DNA of 64,000 nucleotides from Clostridium acetireducens DSM 10703 (GTDB lineage Bacteria > Bacillota > Clostridia > Clostridiales > Clostridiaceae). Position numbers and translations under genes: made by a program. A model generated the notes under the pieces. The model was not told where the DNA came from. It searched no databases and saw only the letters and a list, made by a program, of their open reading frames with translations. The stretch covers positions 1 to 64,000 of the forward strand of contig NZ_LZFO01000009.1 of assembly GCF_001758365.1 (NCBI RefSeq), read 5' to 3'. How positions within the stretch are numbered: the stretch's first letter is position 1; every line of letters starts with the position of its first letter. Shown here in pieces: positions 33,833-42,429 of the stretch.

Positions 33833-33901
33833 AAATGTAAAATGTTCTTTACATTTATAATATAATAAAGCGGTGGTAAATGTCAAATGTATTTTACATT
33901 T
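33833..33901 (-). promoter_or_regulatory. Promoter and twin operators of the XRE/membrane-protein operon
   Basis: On the minus strand TTGACA (33886-33881) and a -10 near 33864-33858 form a strong promoter. Two dyads of the form AAATGT-N12-ACATTT lie at 33833-33856 and 33878-33901, one covering -35 and the other downstream of -10. Binding of the XRE protein would shut off its own operon. Confidence 0.72.
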
Positions 33902-34048
33902 GTTATTAGAAATTAAGAATTTAATTTATATTAAAAATTAAATAATAGGTATTAAAAAACTATATAAATAATGGATATATTGGTGTATAATTGTAGGGTA
34001 TTATGCAAAAAAGAATATTTATATTTTACTTATATGGGGGGACTTAAT

Positions 34049-34597
34049 ATGAACTTAGAAGAATTACGTTTAAGCTGTGCCATTAAGCAAAAGAAAGGAC
34101 TACATTTTATATTAGCATCAATTATTATTTGGTGTGTTGTACTAATTATTCAGTTAACATCATTACCTATTTTAACTAAGAACTTATTTACATTTTGCGC
34201 TACAGCACCATTAATGCCTTTAGCATTTTTTATATCTAAAATAATAAAGGTTGATTTTCAAAATAAAGAAAATCCCTTAACTAATTTAGGAGTTCTTTTT
34301 TCTGCAAATCAAATGCTATACTTACTGATTGCTATGTGGATATATCCAACTATACCTAAAAAAATGCTAATGGTAATAGCAATGATTTTTGGAGCACATT
34401 TGTTGCCCTATGGTTGGCTTTATAAATCCAAGTCTTATATTGTGTTCGCTGTTTTAATACCAATTTTATCTCTTATAATTGGGCTAAAATTTGAACCGTA
34501 CATACTTGCAATCATGATGGTGATAATAGAAGTTTTGTTTAGTATTAGCTTGACAGTTGAGAACAACAAACTTATGTCAGATTTTAAATATGAATAA
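34049..34597 (+). CDS. Six-span membrane protein (DUF7010-like)
   Basis: A 182-residue protein MNLEELRLSCAIKQKKGLHFILASIIIW with paired hydrophobic segments and the central motif NPLTNLGVLFSANQMLYLLIAMWIY. The ATG at 34049 follows GGGGGG at 34036-34041; the frame extends upstream to 33971 without a usable site. I believe this is the DUF7010 family from memory, without certainty. No enzymatic motif is visible. Single gene. Confidence 0.65.
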   Translation: MNLEELRLSCAIKQKKGLHFILASIIIWCVVLIIQLTSLPILTKNLFTFCATAPLMPLAFFISKIIKVDFQNKENPLTNLGVLFSANQMLYLLIAMWIYPTIPKKMLMVIAMIFGAHLLPYGWLYKSKSYIVFAVLIPILSLIIGLKFEPYILAIMMVIIEVLFSISLTVENNKLMSDFKYE

Positions 34598-34814
34598 TTT
34601 GCTAGAGCACCGCATTATTCAAGTTTGAATTTTGGGGTGTTTTTGTATTGAGGAAAGATTGAAATTATAGCTGTAGAAAATAAGATAAAAGTACTAAAAT
34701 TTTAGAAGTTTTAGTACTTTTATTTACTATTAAATATAGATTATCTCGACTATTTCGAAATTTAAACAAAAAGGTTTTTGACAAGCTATTTGCTCATAAT
34801 CAAAATTCATCTCT

Positions 34815-35015
34815 TTAATCAAATATAAAAATATCTTCTATTGGAGCATTTACAGCCCTTGAAATATAAACTGCCATTTTTAATGACGGGTTATATTTTC
34901 CTGCTTCAAGCCGAATAATTGTTTCTCGACGCACATTTACTTTCTCTGCAAGTTCCTCCTGAGTCAAGTTGGCAGCTTGCCGATATTCTTTAAGTTTACA
35001 AGTAAAATCTGCCAT
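34815..35015 (-). CDS. XRE-family repressor, second pair
   Basis: A 66-residue helix-turn-helix protein (LKEYRQAANLTQEELAEKVNVRRETIIRLEAGKYNPSLKMAVYISRAV). It begins 4 bases after its membrane partner ends, so they form an operon. The 44-base palindrome over the promoter is its likely operator. Confidence 0.88.
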   Translation of the reverse strand: MADFTCKLKEYRQAANLTQEELAEKVNVRRETIIRLEAGKYNPSLKMAVYISRAVNAPIEDIFIFD

Positions 35016-35019
35016 ATGA

Positions 35020-35361
35020 TTACCCCCTTTTGTCTATGAAGTAAGCAAGTGCAGGTGCTAAGGTAAAAATAATAGCATAACCTATGGAACCTGCAAGCAA
35101 AACAGTTTCAGATGCTACTTTTTTATCAAGTGCAAATAAAATAAAGAAGCATAATATAAGGGCTAATCTTCCTGCAATGCTCACTGCTTTATTAATGTTT
35201 TCTTCTAATCGTTCATCAGACTTTTCTTTACCAATGAGTCCCCACCAAAAGAAACTGAAAAAACCAAAGAAAATGCAGAAGAACGGATTATAAATGATTC
35301 CTAAAATTCCAAGGAAACCTAGAATACCAAACACTGGATGGATGCGAAATGTTTTTTTCAT
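35020..35361 (-). CDS. DUF3796-like membrane protein paired with XRE repressor
   Basis: A 113-residue protein with four hydrophobic segments, starting MKKTFRIHPVFGILGFLGILGIIYNPFFCIFFGFFSFFWWG and containing a conserved-looking KSDERLEENINKA loop. DUF3796 proteins next to XRE regulators are frequent in Firmicutes; their function is unknown. GGAGG precedes the ATG. It is the first gene of the operon under the palindromic promoter at 35380. Confidence 0.75.
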   Translation of the reverse strand: MKKTFRIHPVFGILGFLGILGIIYNPFFCIFFGFFSFFWWGLIGKEKSDERLEENINKAVSIAGRLALILCFFILFALDKKVASETVLLAGSIGYAIIFTLAPALAYFIDKRG

Positions 35362-35379
35362 ATTTTATACCTCCTAAAT

Positions 35380-35436
35380 AATTATGTGATATATTTGTAA
35401 CGTTACAAATATATCACATAATTGGTTTAATGTCAA
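35380..35436 (-). promoter_or_regulatory. Promoter with perfect 44-base palindromic operator
   Basis: On the minus strand TTGACA (35436-35431), a 17-base spacer and TATATT (35413-35408) make a near-consensus promoter. The bases 35380-35423 are a perfect palindrome centred on AACGTT at 35401/35402, covering the -10 and the likely transcription start. This size suggests a dimer-of-dimers operator for the XRE protein of the operon. Confidence 0.8.
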
Positions 35437-35591
35437 GAACTGGGTGTGATATATATAACATTAATATTTAAGCATTTGTTCAAAGTAGGGATTAATCTTT
35501 AGTTAAAAAACGAATTGTATTTTTTTAAAAGTGGATAATGCATTACTTAGAAAATATGGTATAATCAATTTATTATAGTATATTATAGGAG

Positions 35592-35660
35592 GTGGTATTA
35601 TTAAAAAACTTTGGTATGATTGTTGCTGTAGAAATACAAGCAGTTTTAAATAAATTTTAA
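35592..35660 (+). pseudogene. Possible remnant of a nucleosidase-type gene
   Basis: AGGAGGTGG at 35587-35595 overlaps a 22-codon frame ending GMIVAVEIQAVLNKF, resembling the N-terminus of phosphorylase-superfamily nucleosidases (GIIVAM-type start). Nothing of the rest of such a gene follows. It is short, so the resemblance may be chance. Confidence 0.25.
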
Positions 35661-35697
35661 ATTTATGAAGAATTAACTAGTGATGGAGGGTGAAAAT

Positions 35698-35985
35698 ATG
35701 GAATCTATGTTTATAGCTGTAATAACTATGTTAGCTATTATTTTAAATGTGAATATTAATAGGATACAACGCAATCAAGAGCGAATAGAATCAAAATTAA
35801 ATGGAATTATTGAGCATTTGGGAGTACCTGAATTATCTATAGAGAATAAAATAAATGATGAATTGAAAGATGAGCTAATAAAGCTTGTTGAGGCAAATAA
35901 AAAAGTTAAAGCAGTAAAAAAGTTAAGAGATGCTACTGGAATGGGTTTAATAGAAGCAAAGAATTATGTAGATAGTTTAGGATAA
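35698..35985 (+). CDS. Membrane-anchored protein with ribosomal L7/L12 C-terminal-like domain
   Basis: About 95 residues: a hydrophobic N-terminus (MESMFIAVITMLAIILNVNI), a coiled-coil-like linker (RIQRNQERIESKLNGIIEHL) and a C-terminal NKKVKAVKKLRDATGMGLIEAKNYVDSLG that follows the L7/L12 C-terminal domain (K.KVIK.VRE.TGLGLKEAK..V). L7/L12 uses this part to recruit GTPases. Why it is tethered to the membrane is unknown. The ATG at 35698 follows GGAGGG. Confidence 0.78.
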   Translation: MESMFIAVITMLAIILNVNINRIQRNQERIESKLNGIIEHLGVPELSIENKINDELKDELIKLVEANKKVKAVKKLRDATGMGLIEAKNYVDSLG

Positions 35986-36059
35986 ACATTGAGAATTTAT
36001 TTTGGAAATAAAGCAAATCTGCCAAAGTAACAAACTTCAATTTTTTAGGAGGAAACATA

Positions 36060-36797
36060 TTGTATAAAGAAATAAAAGATTTATTAAATAAATTAAATAG
36101 CGAAAATGTTGAAGAATTAAAACCAAGTTTAATAAGAAAAGTTAATGAAATCATTTTAAATATAAATGATAATGATATATCGGATGATGAATTAGAGTCG
36201 CTATGCAACTTTTTTATAATAAGAGAGAATTTAAGAAAAGAGATAAAGAAAGAGAATCCATTAATTGAAGGATTACTTATAGAAAATTTTATTAAAGCAT
36301 TTGATGAATTTATAAATGAAATTAATAATAAAGATTATATTTCAGATATCATTGAACTAATTAATACTTCTATAAGAAGCATTGGAGGAATTGCAAGAGG
36401 TTATAGGCTAATGAAAAAATATGCGCTATCTAAAGATATCAATAATATTCAGTATTTGATAGAGTTAAAAAATGAATTTTATAAGCATTTAAGATCATAT
36501 AGTATTAAGGGAATTTATGAAGAACAGTTTGTAATATGTGGTCTTATTAATATTATAAGATTTGAATTAGAAGAAAAATCACAAGAACATGGAAGGTATA
36601 TTATTTCTATGTTGACAGATTATAAAACAAAAAATATGAAAAGTATTGAGGAATTTGAAAGTGAATCCCACTTAGATGAATTAAAAATTAAAATGAAAAT
36701 AGAGTTTGGAATAGAACTTCAAAGAAGAATATACTTATGGAATAAATTAACAAGTAAATTACAAGATCATTACTATTTAGAAAACTTATATAAATAA
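36060..36797 (+). CDS. Unidentified all-helical protein
   Basis: A 245-residue highly charged protein rich in Glu, Lys, Asn and Ile, with no signal peptide or membrane segment. It contains SIRSIGGIARGYRLMKKYALSKDINNIQYL and EEQFVICGLINIIRFELEEKS. TTG start 6 bases after TAGGAGG. It stands about 75 bases after the L7/L12-like gene and could share a transcript. I do not recognise any family. Confidence 0.6.
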   Translation: MYKEIKDLLNKLNSENVEELKPSLIRKVNEIILNINDNDISDDELESLCNFFIIRENLRKEIKKENPLIEGLLIENFIKAFDEFINEINNKDYISDIIELINTSIRSIGGIARGYRLMKKYALSKDINNIQYLIELKNEFYKHLRSYSIKGIYEEQFVICGLINIIRFELEEKSQEHGRYIISMLTDYKTKNMKSIEEFESESHLDELKIKMKIEFGIELQRRIYLWNKLTSKLQDHYYLENLYK

Positions 36798-36888
36798 GAA
36801 GTTAATAATTTATAGAGTTTTCATAAAGAGAGAATAAGCTTATAAGAAATTTATAATAAAGATTTTTATAAAATAGTAAGGAGAAAAT

Positions 36889-37554
36889 ATGAAAATAGAG
36901 AATAATCATATTAAAGGTTTAGACTTTCTATATTTAGGATTATATGCTTTTGCAGGATTAGGTTCAGAATTATTGTTATCTCTTTTTATTGAACCATTAT
37001 TATATGGAAAAAGCATAAATAAATTCACGAGCTCAGAAAATATAGCACATTGGATACTTACTTGTATTATGTGGGGCATTGTTGCAACACTATTGATTTA
37101 CGTGTCAAAGAAGAAATATGAGTTTGATATATTTGCTAATAGAAATAAAATAGGAAAAATAAATTGGATTATTGCTTTAATTCTTTTGGGAATTTCTATA
37201 ATCATAAGTATTTGGGAATGGAATGGATTTAAAGTCTTAATAGAATTTAAAAATAATGGCTGGTTGAAGTTTGTTTTTCAATACATTTATTATATTTTTG
37301 AAGCTGTACTTGTTTTATTGATTATAGTATTTGGTCAAAAAGCTGGAGAAATAATTTTTAAAAATACTAAACTTCCTTGGGGTGGTTTTCTTTTAGGACT
37401 AACATGGGGATTAGTACATTTTTTAATAAAAGGAAACTTAGTTATAGGTTTAATATTATGTTTAGTGAGTGTGCTATATGGCATTGCATATCTTGCTGTA
37501 AAGAAAAACGTTTATGTTGCATATCCACTTATATTTCTAATGTTTGTTTTATAG
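36889..37554 (+). CDS. Degenerate CPBP-like (CAAX protease-related) membrane protein
   Basis: A 221-residue protein with seven hydrophobic segments. Near the C-terminus LPWGGFLLGLTWGLVHFLIKGN resembles motif 2 (F..lH) of CPBP/Abi proteases, but the EExxxR motif 1 is not present: the position has KAGEIIFKN. It is probably a non-catalytic relative or a divergent family. AAGGAG precedes the ATG. No clear link with its neighbours. Confidence 0.55.
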   Translation: MKIENNHIKGLDFLYLGLYAFAGLGSELLLSLFIEPLLYGKSINKFTSSENIAHWILTCIMWGIVATLLIYVSKKKYEFDIFANRNKIGKINWIIALILLGISIIISIWEWNGFKVLIEFKNNGWLKFVFQYIYYIFEAVLVLLIIVFGQKAGEIIFKNTKLPWGGFLLGLTWGLVHFLIKGNLVIGLILCLVSVLYGIAYLAVKKNVYVAYPLIFLMFVL

Positions 37555-37725
37555 TATGCTAAGCTATTAATCTTATATTTAAATTGCAATGTAAAATTAT
37601 ATCAACGATGTATGAAGAACTTCCTACTCCAAAAGTAAAATAGAAAAAGAAATTTTTAAATTTCTTTTTAAGGTTGAGTACTTTAAATAGTAATTTGCTA
37701 GGAAGATAATTTAGGAGAGATAATA

Positions 37726-38640
37726 ATGAGCTATAAAAAAAGTAATAACTTGATAATTGGTTGCTTGTGTGCAATAGGTTGCGAAATATTTTTCGGTCTT
37801 AGCTACATTTTCACGAAGCAGGCTACCGACAATGCAAGTGTATTGTCTCTATTGTGTTGGAGATTTCTCGTTGCGTTCATCGTCATGAGTATCTGCACTT
37901 TCTCCGGTTTTATAAGAATTAATCTGAAAGGAAAGAAAATCAAGCCAGTACTACTGATAGCGCTGTTCAGCCCGGTAATATATTATATTGGAGAAACCAT
38001 AGGAATCAGCCATACGACCGCATCCGAAAGCGGCGTTTTCCTTGCATGCATTCCTGCAGTCTCCCTGGTAGCATCTACGTTGATTCTAAATAAGAAACCA
38101 AGTGGAAGACAAGTGGTGGGCATACTGGTAACTTTGATTGGTGTGCTCGTAACGGTATTGGCAATTGGGGCAACAGCAAGCCTGTCAGCAGTAGGATATT
38201 TGTTTCTTTTGATTGCAGTAGGTTCATATGCACTCTACAGTGTATTTGTAGAGAAAGCTTCCGATTATACGGGTGCAGAGATAACATATGTAATGCTGAC
38301 CGCTGGAGCAATTGTATTTAGCATCTTAGCAATTGCTGAAGCATGTGTTATAGGAAATGTTAATGTCTTGATGAGTCTTCCTGCTAGGGATTCAAATTTT
38401 CTTATAGCCATTCTCTATCAGGGAATCGGATGCTCCGTATTAGCCTTTTTTCTCTCAAATGTGGCTATTGCTAAAATTGGAGTGAATCGTACATCATCAT
38501 TCATCGGTGTAGCAACAGTTGTTTCGATAATTGCAGGAGTTATACTGTTGGGGGAGCGTTTCTCCATCTATCAGATTATTGGAGCTATTATTATAATTGC
38601 AGGCGTATATATTTCAAATACAAACAATATTGATGACTGA
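37726..38640 (+). CDS. EamA/DMT-superfamily transporter, probably horizontally acquired
   Basis: A 304-residue protein with ten hydrophobic segments in two EamA repeats; family patterns include GLSYIFTKQATDNASVLSLLCWRFL and GVNRTSSFIGVATVVSIIAGVILLGERFS. These proteins export amino acids or other metabolites. Base use is unlike the neighbours: from about 37800 the gene is rich in C and G at third positions (ATC, CTG, GCG, CCG). This suggests recent transfer from a higher-GC donor. AGGAGAG precedes the ATG; a long terminator follows. Confidence 0.87.
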   Translation: MSYKKSNNLIIGCLCAIGCEIFFGLSYIFTKQATDNASVLSLLCWRFLVAFIVMSICTFSGFIRINLKGKKIKPVLLIALFSPVIYYIGETIGISHTTASESGVFLACIPAVSLVASTLILNKKPSGRQVVGILVTLIGVLVTVLAIGATASLSAVGYLFLLIAVGSYALYSVFVEKASDYTGAEITYVMLTAGAIVFSILAIAEACVIGNVNVLMSLPARDSNFLIAILYQGIGCSVLAFFLSNVAIAKIGVNRTSSFIGVATVVSIIAGVILLGERFSIYQIIGAIIIIAGVYISNTNNIDD

Positions 38641-38652
38641 CAAATTCCAATT

Positions 38653-38724
38653 TATAAAGCAATTTAAAAGACTTATTTAAAAATAAAACTTCATTTTTAA
38701 ATAAGTCTTTTAAATTGCTTTATA
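38653..38724. terminator. Long perfect inverted repeat after the EamA gene
   Basis: Arms 38653-38684 and 38693-38724 are perfect 32-base reverse complements with an 8-base loop, starting 12 bases after the stop. The arms contain A/T runs, so it can terminate in both directions (EamA on plus, VanZ on minus). Confidence 0.8.
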
Positions 38725-38804
38725 TATTCATCTATGTTAGGTAGGTTAAATTCTATAACATCAGTATTTTGTATAATGGATAAAAAATTCATTAACTTTT
38801 TTAA

Positions 38805-39416
38805 TTACTTAAAAAAAGCACATACAATCGCAATTACTATATATAGATAAGGTTCTAATTTAATAGCTAAGGTATCATTGGAAGAAATATTAACAACTGT
38901 TTTACTAGATAACTTATGAAAAATTTTTTTCATAATGTTAAAGATCAACCAACCACAGATAGCACCTAGAGTATTCAGTATTAAATCATCTATATCAGTA
39001 GCACGATATTTTACAAATAATTGTCCAGTTTCAATAATAATAGAGAAAAACAGTCCATGAAAAAGGGTTGTCCATAAGTTACGATATTTTTCCCATAGAG
39101 TAGGTAATAGAAATCCAAAAGGTATAAAAAATATAATATTAAGTATACCTGAAATTTCAAGTCCATCTTTAAAAGGTATTGAATTTATATTAGGACTAAA
39201 TACTGTTTGACTAAATCTTAAAGTTCTTCTCCATTCAAATAAAGAAGGAAATCCTACTTCTTCTAAAGCAATCATAAGATACAATATAAATAAGTATCCA
39301 AATATGTAATGTTGTAATTTTATTTCCTTTTTAAGAGATTTACTATTTTTATTTAATATTATATTTAATAAAGTTATTAAAGAAATTGCCATTATAAGAC
39401 CTTTCAATGGGTTCAT
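38805..39416 (-). CDS. VanZ-family membrane protein
   Basis: About 204 residues, four to five hydrophobic segments, with the family pattern NIIFFIPFGFLLPTLWEKYRNLWTTLFHGLFFSIIIETGQLF then RATDIDDLILNTLGAICGWLIF. VanZ confers low-level teicoplanin resistance in enterococci; most chromosomal homologues have no proven role. The ATG at 39416 follows AAGAAGGTGA, which an upstream in-frame ATG overlaps. Single gene convergent with the EamA gene. Confidence 0.85.
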   Translation of the reverse strand: MNPLKGLIMAISLITLLNIILNKNSKSLKKEIKLQHYIFGYLFILYLMIALEEVGFPSLFEWRRTLRFSQTVFSPNINSIPFKDGLEISGILNIIFFIPFGFLLPTLWEKYRNLWTTLFHGLFFSIIIETGQLFVKYRATDIDDLILNTLGAICGWLIFNIMKKIFHKLSSKTVVNISSNDTLAIKLEPYLYIVIAIVCAFFK

Positions 39417-39826
39417 TTTTTCACCTTCTTTCAAAATAAAATAGGGTTAATCATATTTTCAACAGCATATCAATTAATTACTTTTACAGAAAAATAGTTA
39501 TAATATACATATATTGTATAACTCATTGTTTAAGTTTTACTTAATAATATCTTAAGTTTTTCTTAATATAATTGTATATTAAAAAAATAAATATAATTTT
39601 TGAAATTTAATAAGATGTTAAGAAGTATAGTAATTGTACATTTAAATATGGTATAATTAGTATTAATTAAGTTTAAATAGTAAATTGATATAAGTTTAAA
39701 AATACCGTAGTATTCATGGGTGAATTTGCGGTATTTTTTATGCAAATTTAGTAGAATATATGGATATTAAATTTGAAATGTTTTAAATTAATAATATAGT
39801 TGATTAAAGTACATAGAGGTGATTTG
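39417..39826. other. Intergenic region before the main cobalamin operon
   Basis: No gene is seen. TATAAT at 39652-39657 is a possible -10. At 39699-39739 AAAATACCG and CGGTATTTT pair around a 21-base loop and are followed by T residues, resembling a terminator or leader hairpin. No B12 box or other cobalamin riboswitch element is present here, so control of this operon is not explained by a visible riboswitch. Confidence 0.4.
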
Positions 39827-40939
39827 ATGGAACATGGCGGAGATATTTATACAGAAGGAATTTTAAAAGGAAAGACATTATTAGATTTTAGTTCTAATAT
39901 AAATCAATTAAAATTGCCACAGGGATTTAAAGAATGTATTAATAAAGCTTTGGATAATGTTTATGTTTATCCAGATATACAATATAGAAGTCTTAGAAAA
40001 AACATATTAGATTATTTGAATTTTAGTATAAATTATTTTTATAAAACAAAAGGAAATAGTCTAAAAAATATTAGTGAAGAAAATATAGTATTAGGGAATG
40101 GAGCAGCTGAAATTATAGATGAAGTTATAGCATGTTTCAAAAGCATATGTATAGCAGTTCCGTCTTTTATAGAATATGAAAAAAATGCTTTAAAGCACAG
40201 TTTGAAAATTACTTATTCTTATTTAGATGAAAATATGAATTTAAATTATGATGATATAAAAGAAAAGCTTAAATATGTAGAGGCTTTATTTGTAGCTAAT
40301 CCTAATAATCCTAATGGACAAATTATAGATAAGTCTAATTTTAAAGCTATATTGGATTATTGCGAGAAGAATAATAAAACTGTAATTATAGATGAAGCTT
40401 TTATAGAGTTTACAGGAAGAAATTCTTTTAGTTTTTTAAATGAATTGGATAATTATAAATGTATTTTTATAATAAAGGCTTTAACTAAATTTTATTGCAT
40501 TCCTGGAATTAGATTAGGCTATGGTGTAAGTGGAAATACTTCTATTATAAGTAAGATAAAAGAAAATCAAAATCCTTGGAATATAAATTGCTTTGCAGAA
40601 GCAGCAGCAGAGTATTTATTAAAAGATAAGGACTTTATAAATAGGTCTTTAGAAGAAGTTGAAAAGGAAAGAAAATATTTGTTAAATGAGTTAGAAAATA
40701 TTGATTTTATAGAAAAAGTGTATAAGACTTATAGTAATTTTGTGTTGTGTAAGACTAAGTATGAGTGTGATTATTTATATGATGTTTTACTTGAAAAAGG
40801 TGTTATTATAAGAAAAGCGGATAATTTTAAAGGATTAAATAAATATTACGTTAGAGTTGCTATTAAAGATAGAGAAAAAAATAAAGCATTTATAAATTGC
40901 TTAAAAGAATTAGATAAAAGTTTGAAAGAGAGGATTTAA
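39827..40939 (+). CDS. cobD: L-threonine-O-3-phosphate decarboxylase
   Basis: PLP enzyme making (R)-1-amino-2-propanol phosphate for the nucleotide loop. N-terminus MEHGGDIYTEG and LDFSSNIN are typical of CobD, with ANPNNPNGQ, IIDEAFIEF and the PLP Lys in KALTKFYCIPGIRLGYG. The histidinol-phosphate aminotransferase family is similar, but context decides. The ATG at 39827 follows GAGGTG; an in-frame ATT/ATG at 39800 has no site. cbiA starts 1 base after its stop. Confidence 0.92.
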   Translation: MEHGGDIYTEGILKGKTLLDFSSNINQLKLPQGFKECINKALDNVYVYPDIQYRSLRKNILDYLNFSINYFYKTKGNSLKNISEENIVLGNGAAEIIDEVIACFKSICIAVPSFIEYEKNALKHSLKITYSYLDENMNLNYDDIKEKLKYVEALFVANPNNPNGQIIDKSNFKAILDYCEKNNKTVIIDEAFIEFTGRNSFSFLNELDNYKCIFIIKALTKFYCIPGIRLGYGVSGNTSIISKIKENQNPWNINCFAEAAAEYLLKDKDFINRSLEEVEKERKYLLNELENIDFIEKVYKTYSNFVLCKTKYECDYLYDVLLEKGVIIRKADNFKGLNKYYVRVAIKDREKNKAFINCLKELDKSLKERI

Positions 40940-40940
40940 A

Positions 40941-42260
40941 TTGAAAAGTATAATTATATCTTCTAATTGTAGCGGTGGAGGAAAGACTACAGTAACTTTA
41001 GGACTTATGAAGGCTTTTATGAAAAAAGGACTTAAAGTGCAAGGATACAAAGTAGGACCAGATTACATAGATACGGCATTTCATAGTCATGTAACAGGAA
41101 ATCCTTCAAGAAATTTAGATTTATATATTATGGGTGAAAAAGGAGTAAAAGCTTCTTATTCCCGAGGAAAAGGAGATATAGGAATAGTTGAAGGGGTTAT
41201 GGGACTTTATGATGGAAAAGGCATAGATACAAGCTATTCCACTGCTCATTTAGCAAATACTTTGGGATTACCTGTAATATTAGTAATTTCTCCTAAGGCT
41301 CAAAGTGTTACTCTTTGTGCGGAGATAATGGGACTTATGAAGTTTGGAAATGTAAATATAGCAGGTATTATATTTAATAATATGAAAGAAGGGTATTACA
41401 AGCTTTTAAATGCCGCAGTAGAGAAAAATTGTGGCATTAAAGTTTTTGGTTATGTTCCTAGAGATGAAAAGTTAAGTTTGAAAAGTAGGCATTTAGGACT
41501 AATTCAAAGTAGCGAAATTAAAGATTTAGATGAAAAAATAGATTTGTGTAGTGAGCTTATATTAAAACATATTGATTTAGAAGAAATGTTGAAATATTTC
41601 CCAGAAAATACTCTATATGAAGATGACTTTTATATAGAAAATAGAAATTTAAAAATTGCTGTATCCCATGATAAAGCTTTTAGTTTTTACTATAGAGAAA
41701 ATTTAGAGCTATTAAAAGAGGCAGGGGAAGTAACTTATTTCAGTCCAATGAAAGATAAAAAAGTTCCTGATAATATGGATTTTATTTATTTAGGTGGAGG
41801 ATATCCTGAAGTTTTTGCTAAGGAAGTTAGTGAGAATAAATCTATGCTAAATAGTATAAAAGAAAATTTAGATAAGGGTAAAAGATGTTATGCAGAATGT
41901 GGTGGACTTATGTATTTAACTCAGGGAATAAATATAGATGATAAAAAGTATCCTTTGGTAGGATTTTTTAATGGAGAAAGTTACATGACAAATAGGCTTC
42001 AAAACTTTGGATATGCAGAAATAACTGTATATAAAGAAAATCATATATTAGAAAAAGGTTTGAAAATTAAATGTCATGAGTTTCATAAATCTTATATAGA
42101 TTCAAAAGAAGAAAAGATTTATAAAATTCAAAAGACCATGTATGATAATTCTATAAAAAATTGGGAATGTGGATATTTAAAAAATAACACAGTAGCTTCT
42201 TATGGACATGTACACTTTTTTAGCAATATGAATTTTATAAAAAGTATATTAAATAAGTAA
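40941..42260 (+). CDS. cbiA: Cobyrinic acid a,c-diamide synthase
   Basis: Glutamine-dependent amidation of the a and c acetate side chains. P-loop SSNCSGGGKTTVTLGLMKAF at the N-terminus, then GYKVGPDYIDTAFH and VEGVMGLYDG; the C-terminal glutaminase domain has GGGYPEVFA and the Cys of YAECGGLMYLT, ending with SYGHVHFFSN. TTG start behind GAGAGGA. Normal length (439 residues). Confidence 0.95.
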   Translation: MKSIIISSNCSGGGKTTVTLGLMKAFMKKGLKVQGYKVGPDYIDTAFHSHVTGNPSRNLDLYIMGEKGVKASYSRGKGDIGIVEGVMGLYDGKGIDTSYSTAHLANTLGLPVILVISPKAQSVTLCAEIMGLMKFGNVNIAGIIFNNMKEGYYKLLNAAVEKNCGIKVFGYVPRDEKLSLKSRHLGLIQSSEIKDLDEKIDLCSELILKHIDLEEMLKYFPENTLYEDDFYIENRNLKIAVSHDKAFSFYYRENLELLKEAGEVTYFSPMKDKKVPDNMDFIYLGGGYPEVFAKEVSENKSMLNSIKENLDKGKRCYAECGGLMYLTQGINIDDKKYPLVGFFNGESYMTNRLQNFGYAEITVYKENHILEKGLKIKCHEFHKSYIDSKEEKIYKIQKTMYDNSIKNWECGYLKNNTVASYGHVHFFSNMNFIKSILNK

Positions 42261-42429
42261 AATACACCAATATAGTATATAATGTTTTATATAAATTAAT
42301 TTGGGAAATTTATATTAAAAATTTTAAGACATACAAAATAATATGTTTATTATATAAGGAATAAAAATTGAAGTATATAAATTATAAAAAAATATAGTTT
42401 TAAATTACATATGGAATGGAGATTTCAAC

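Noticed and set aside
39699-39740. Small regulatory RNA or riboswitch before cobD
   Set aside because: A -10-like motif and a hairpin are present, but no known riboswitch class fits and no convincing -35 exists. It was kept only as a remark on the intergenic region.
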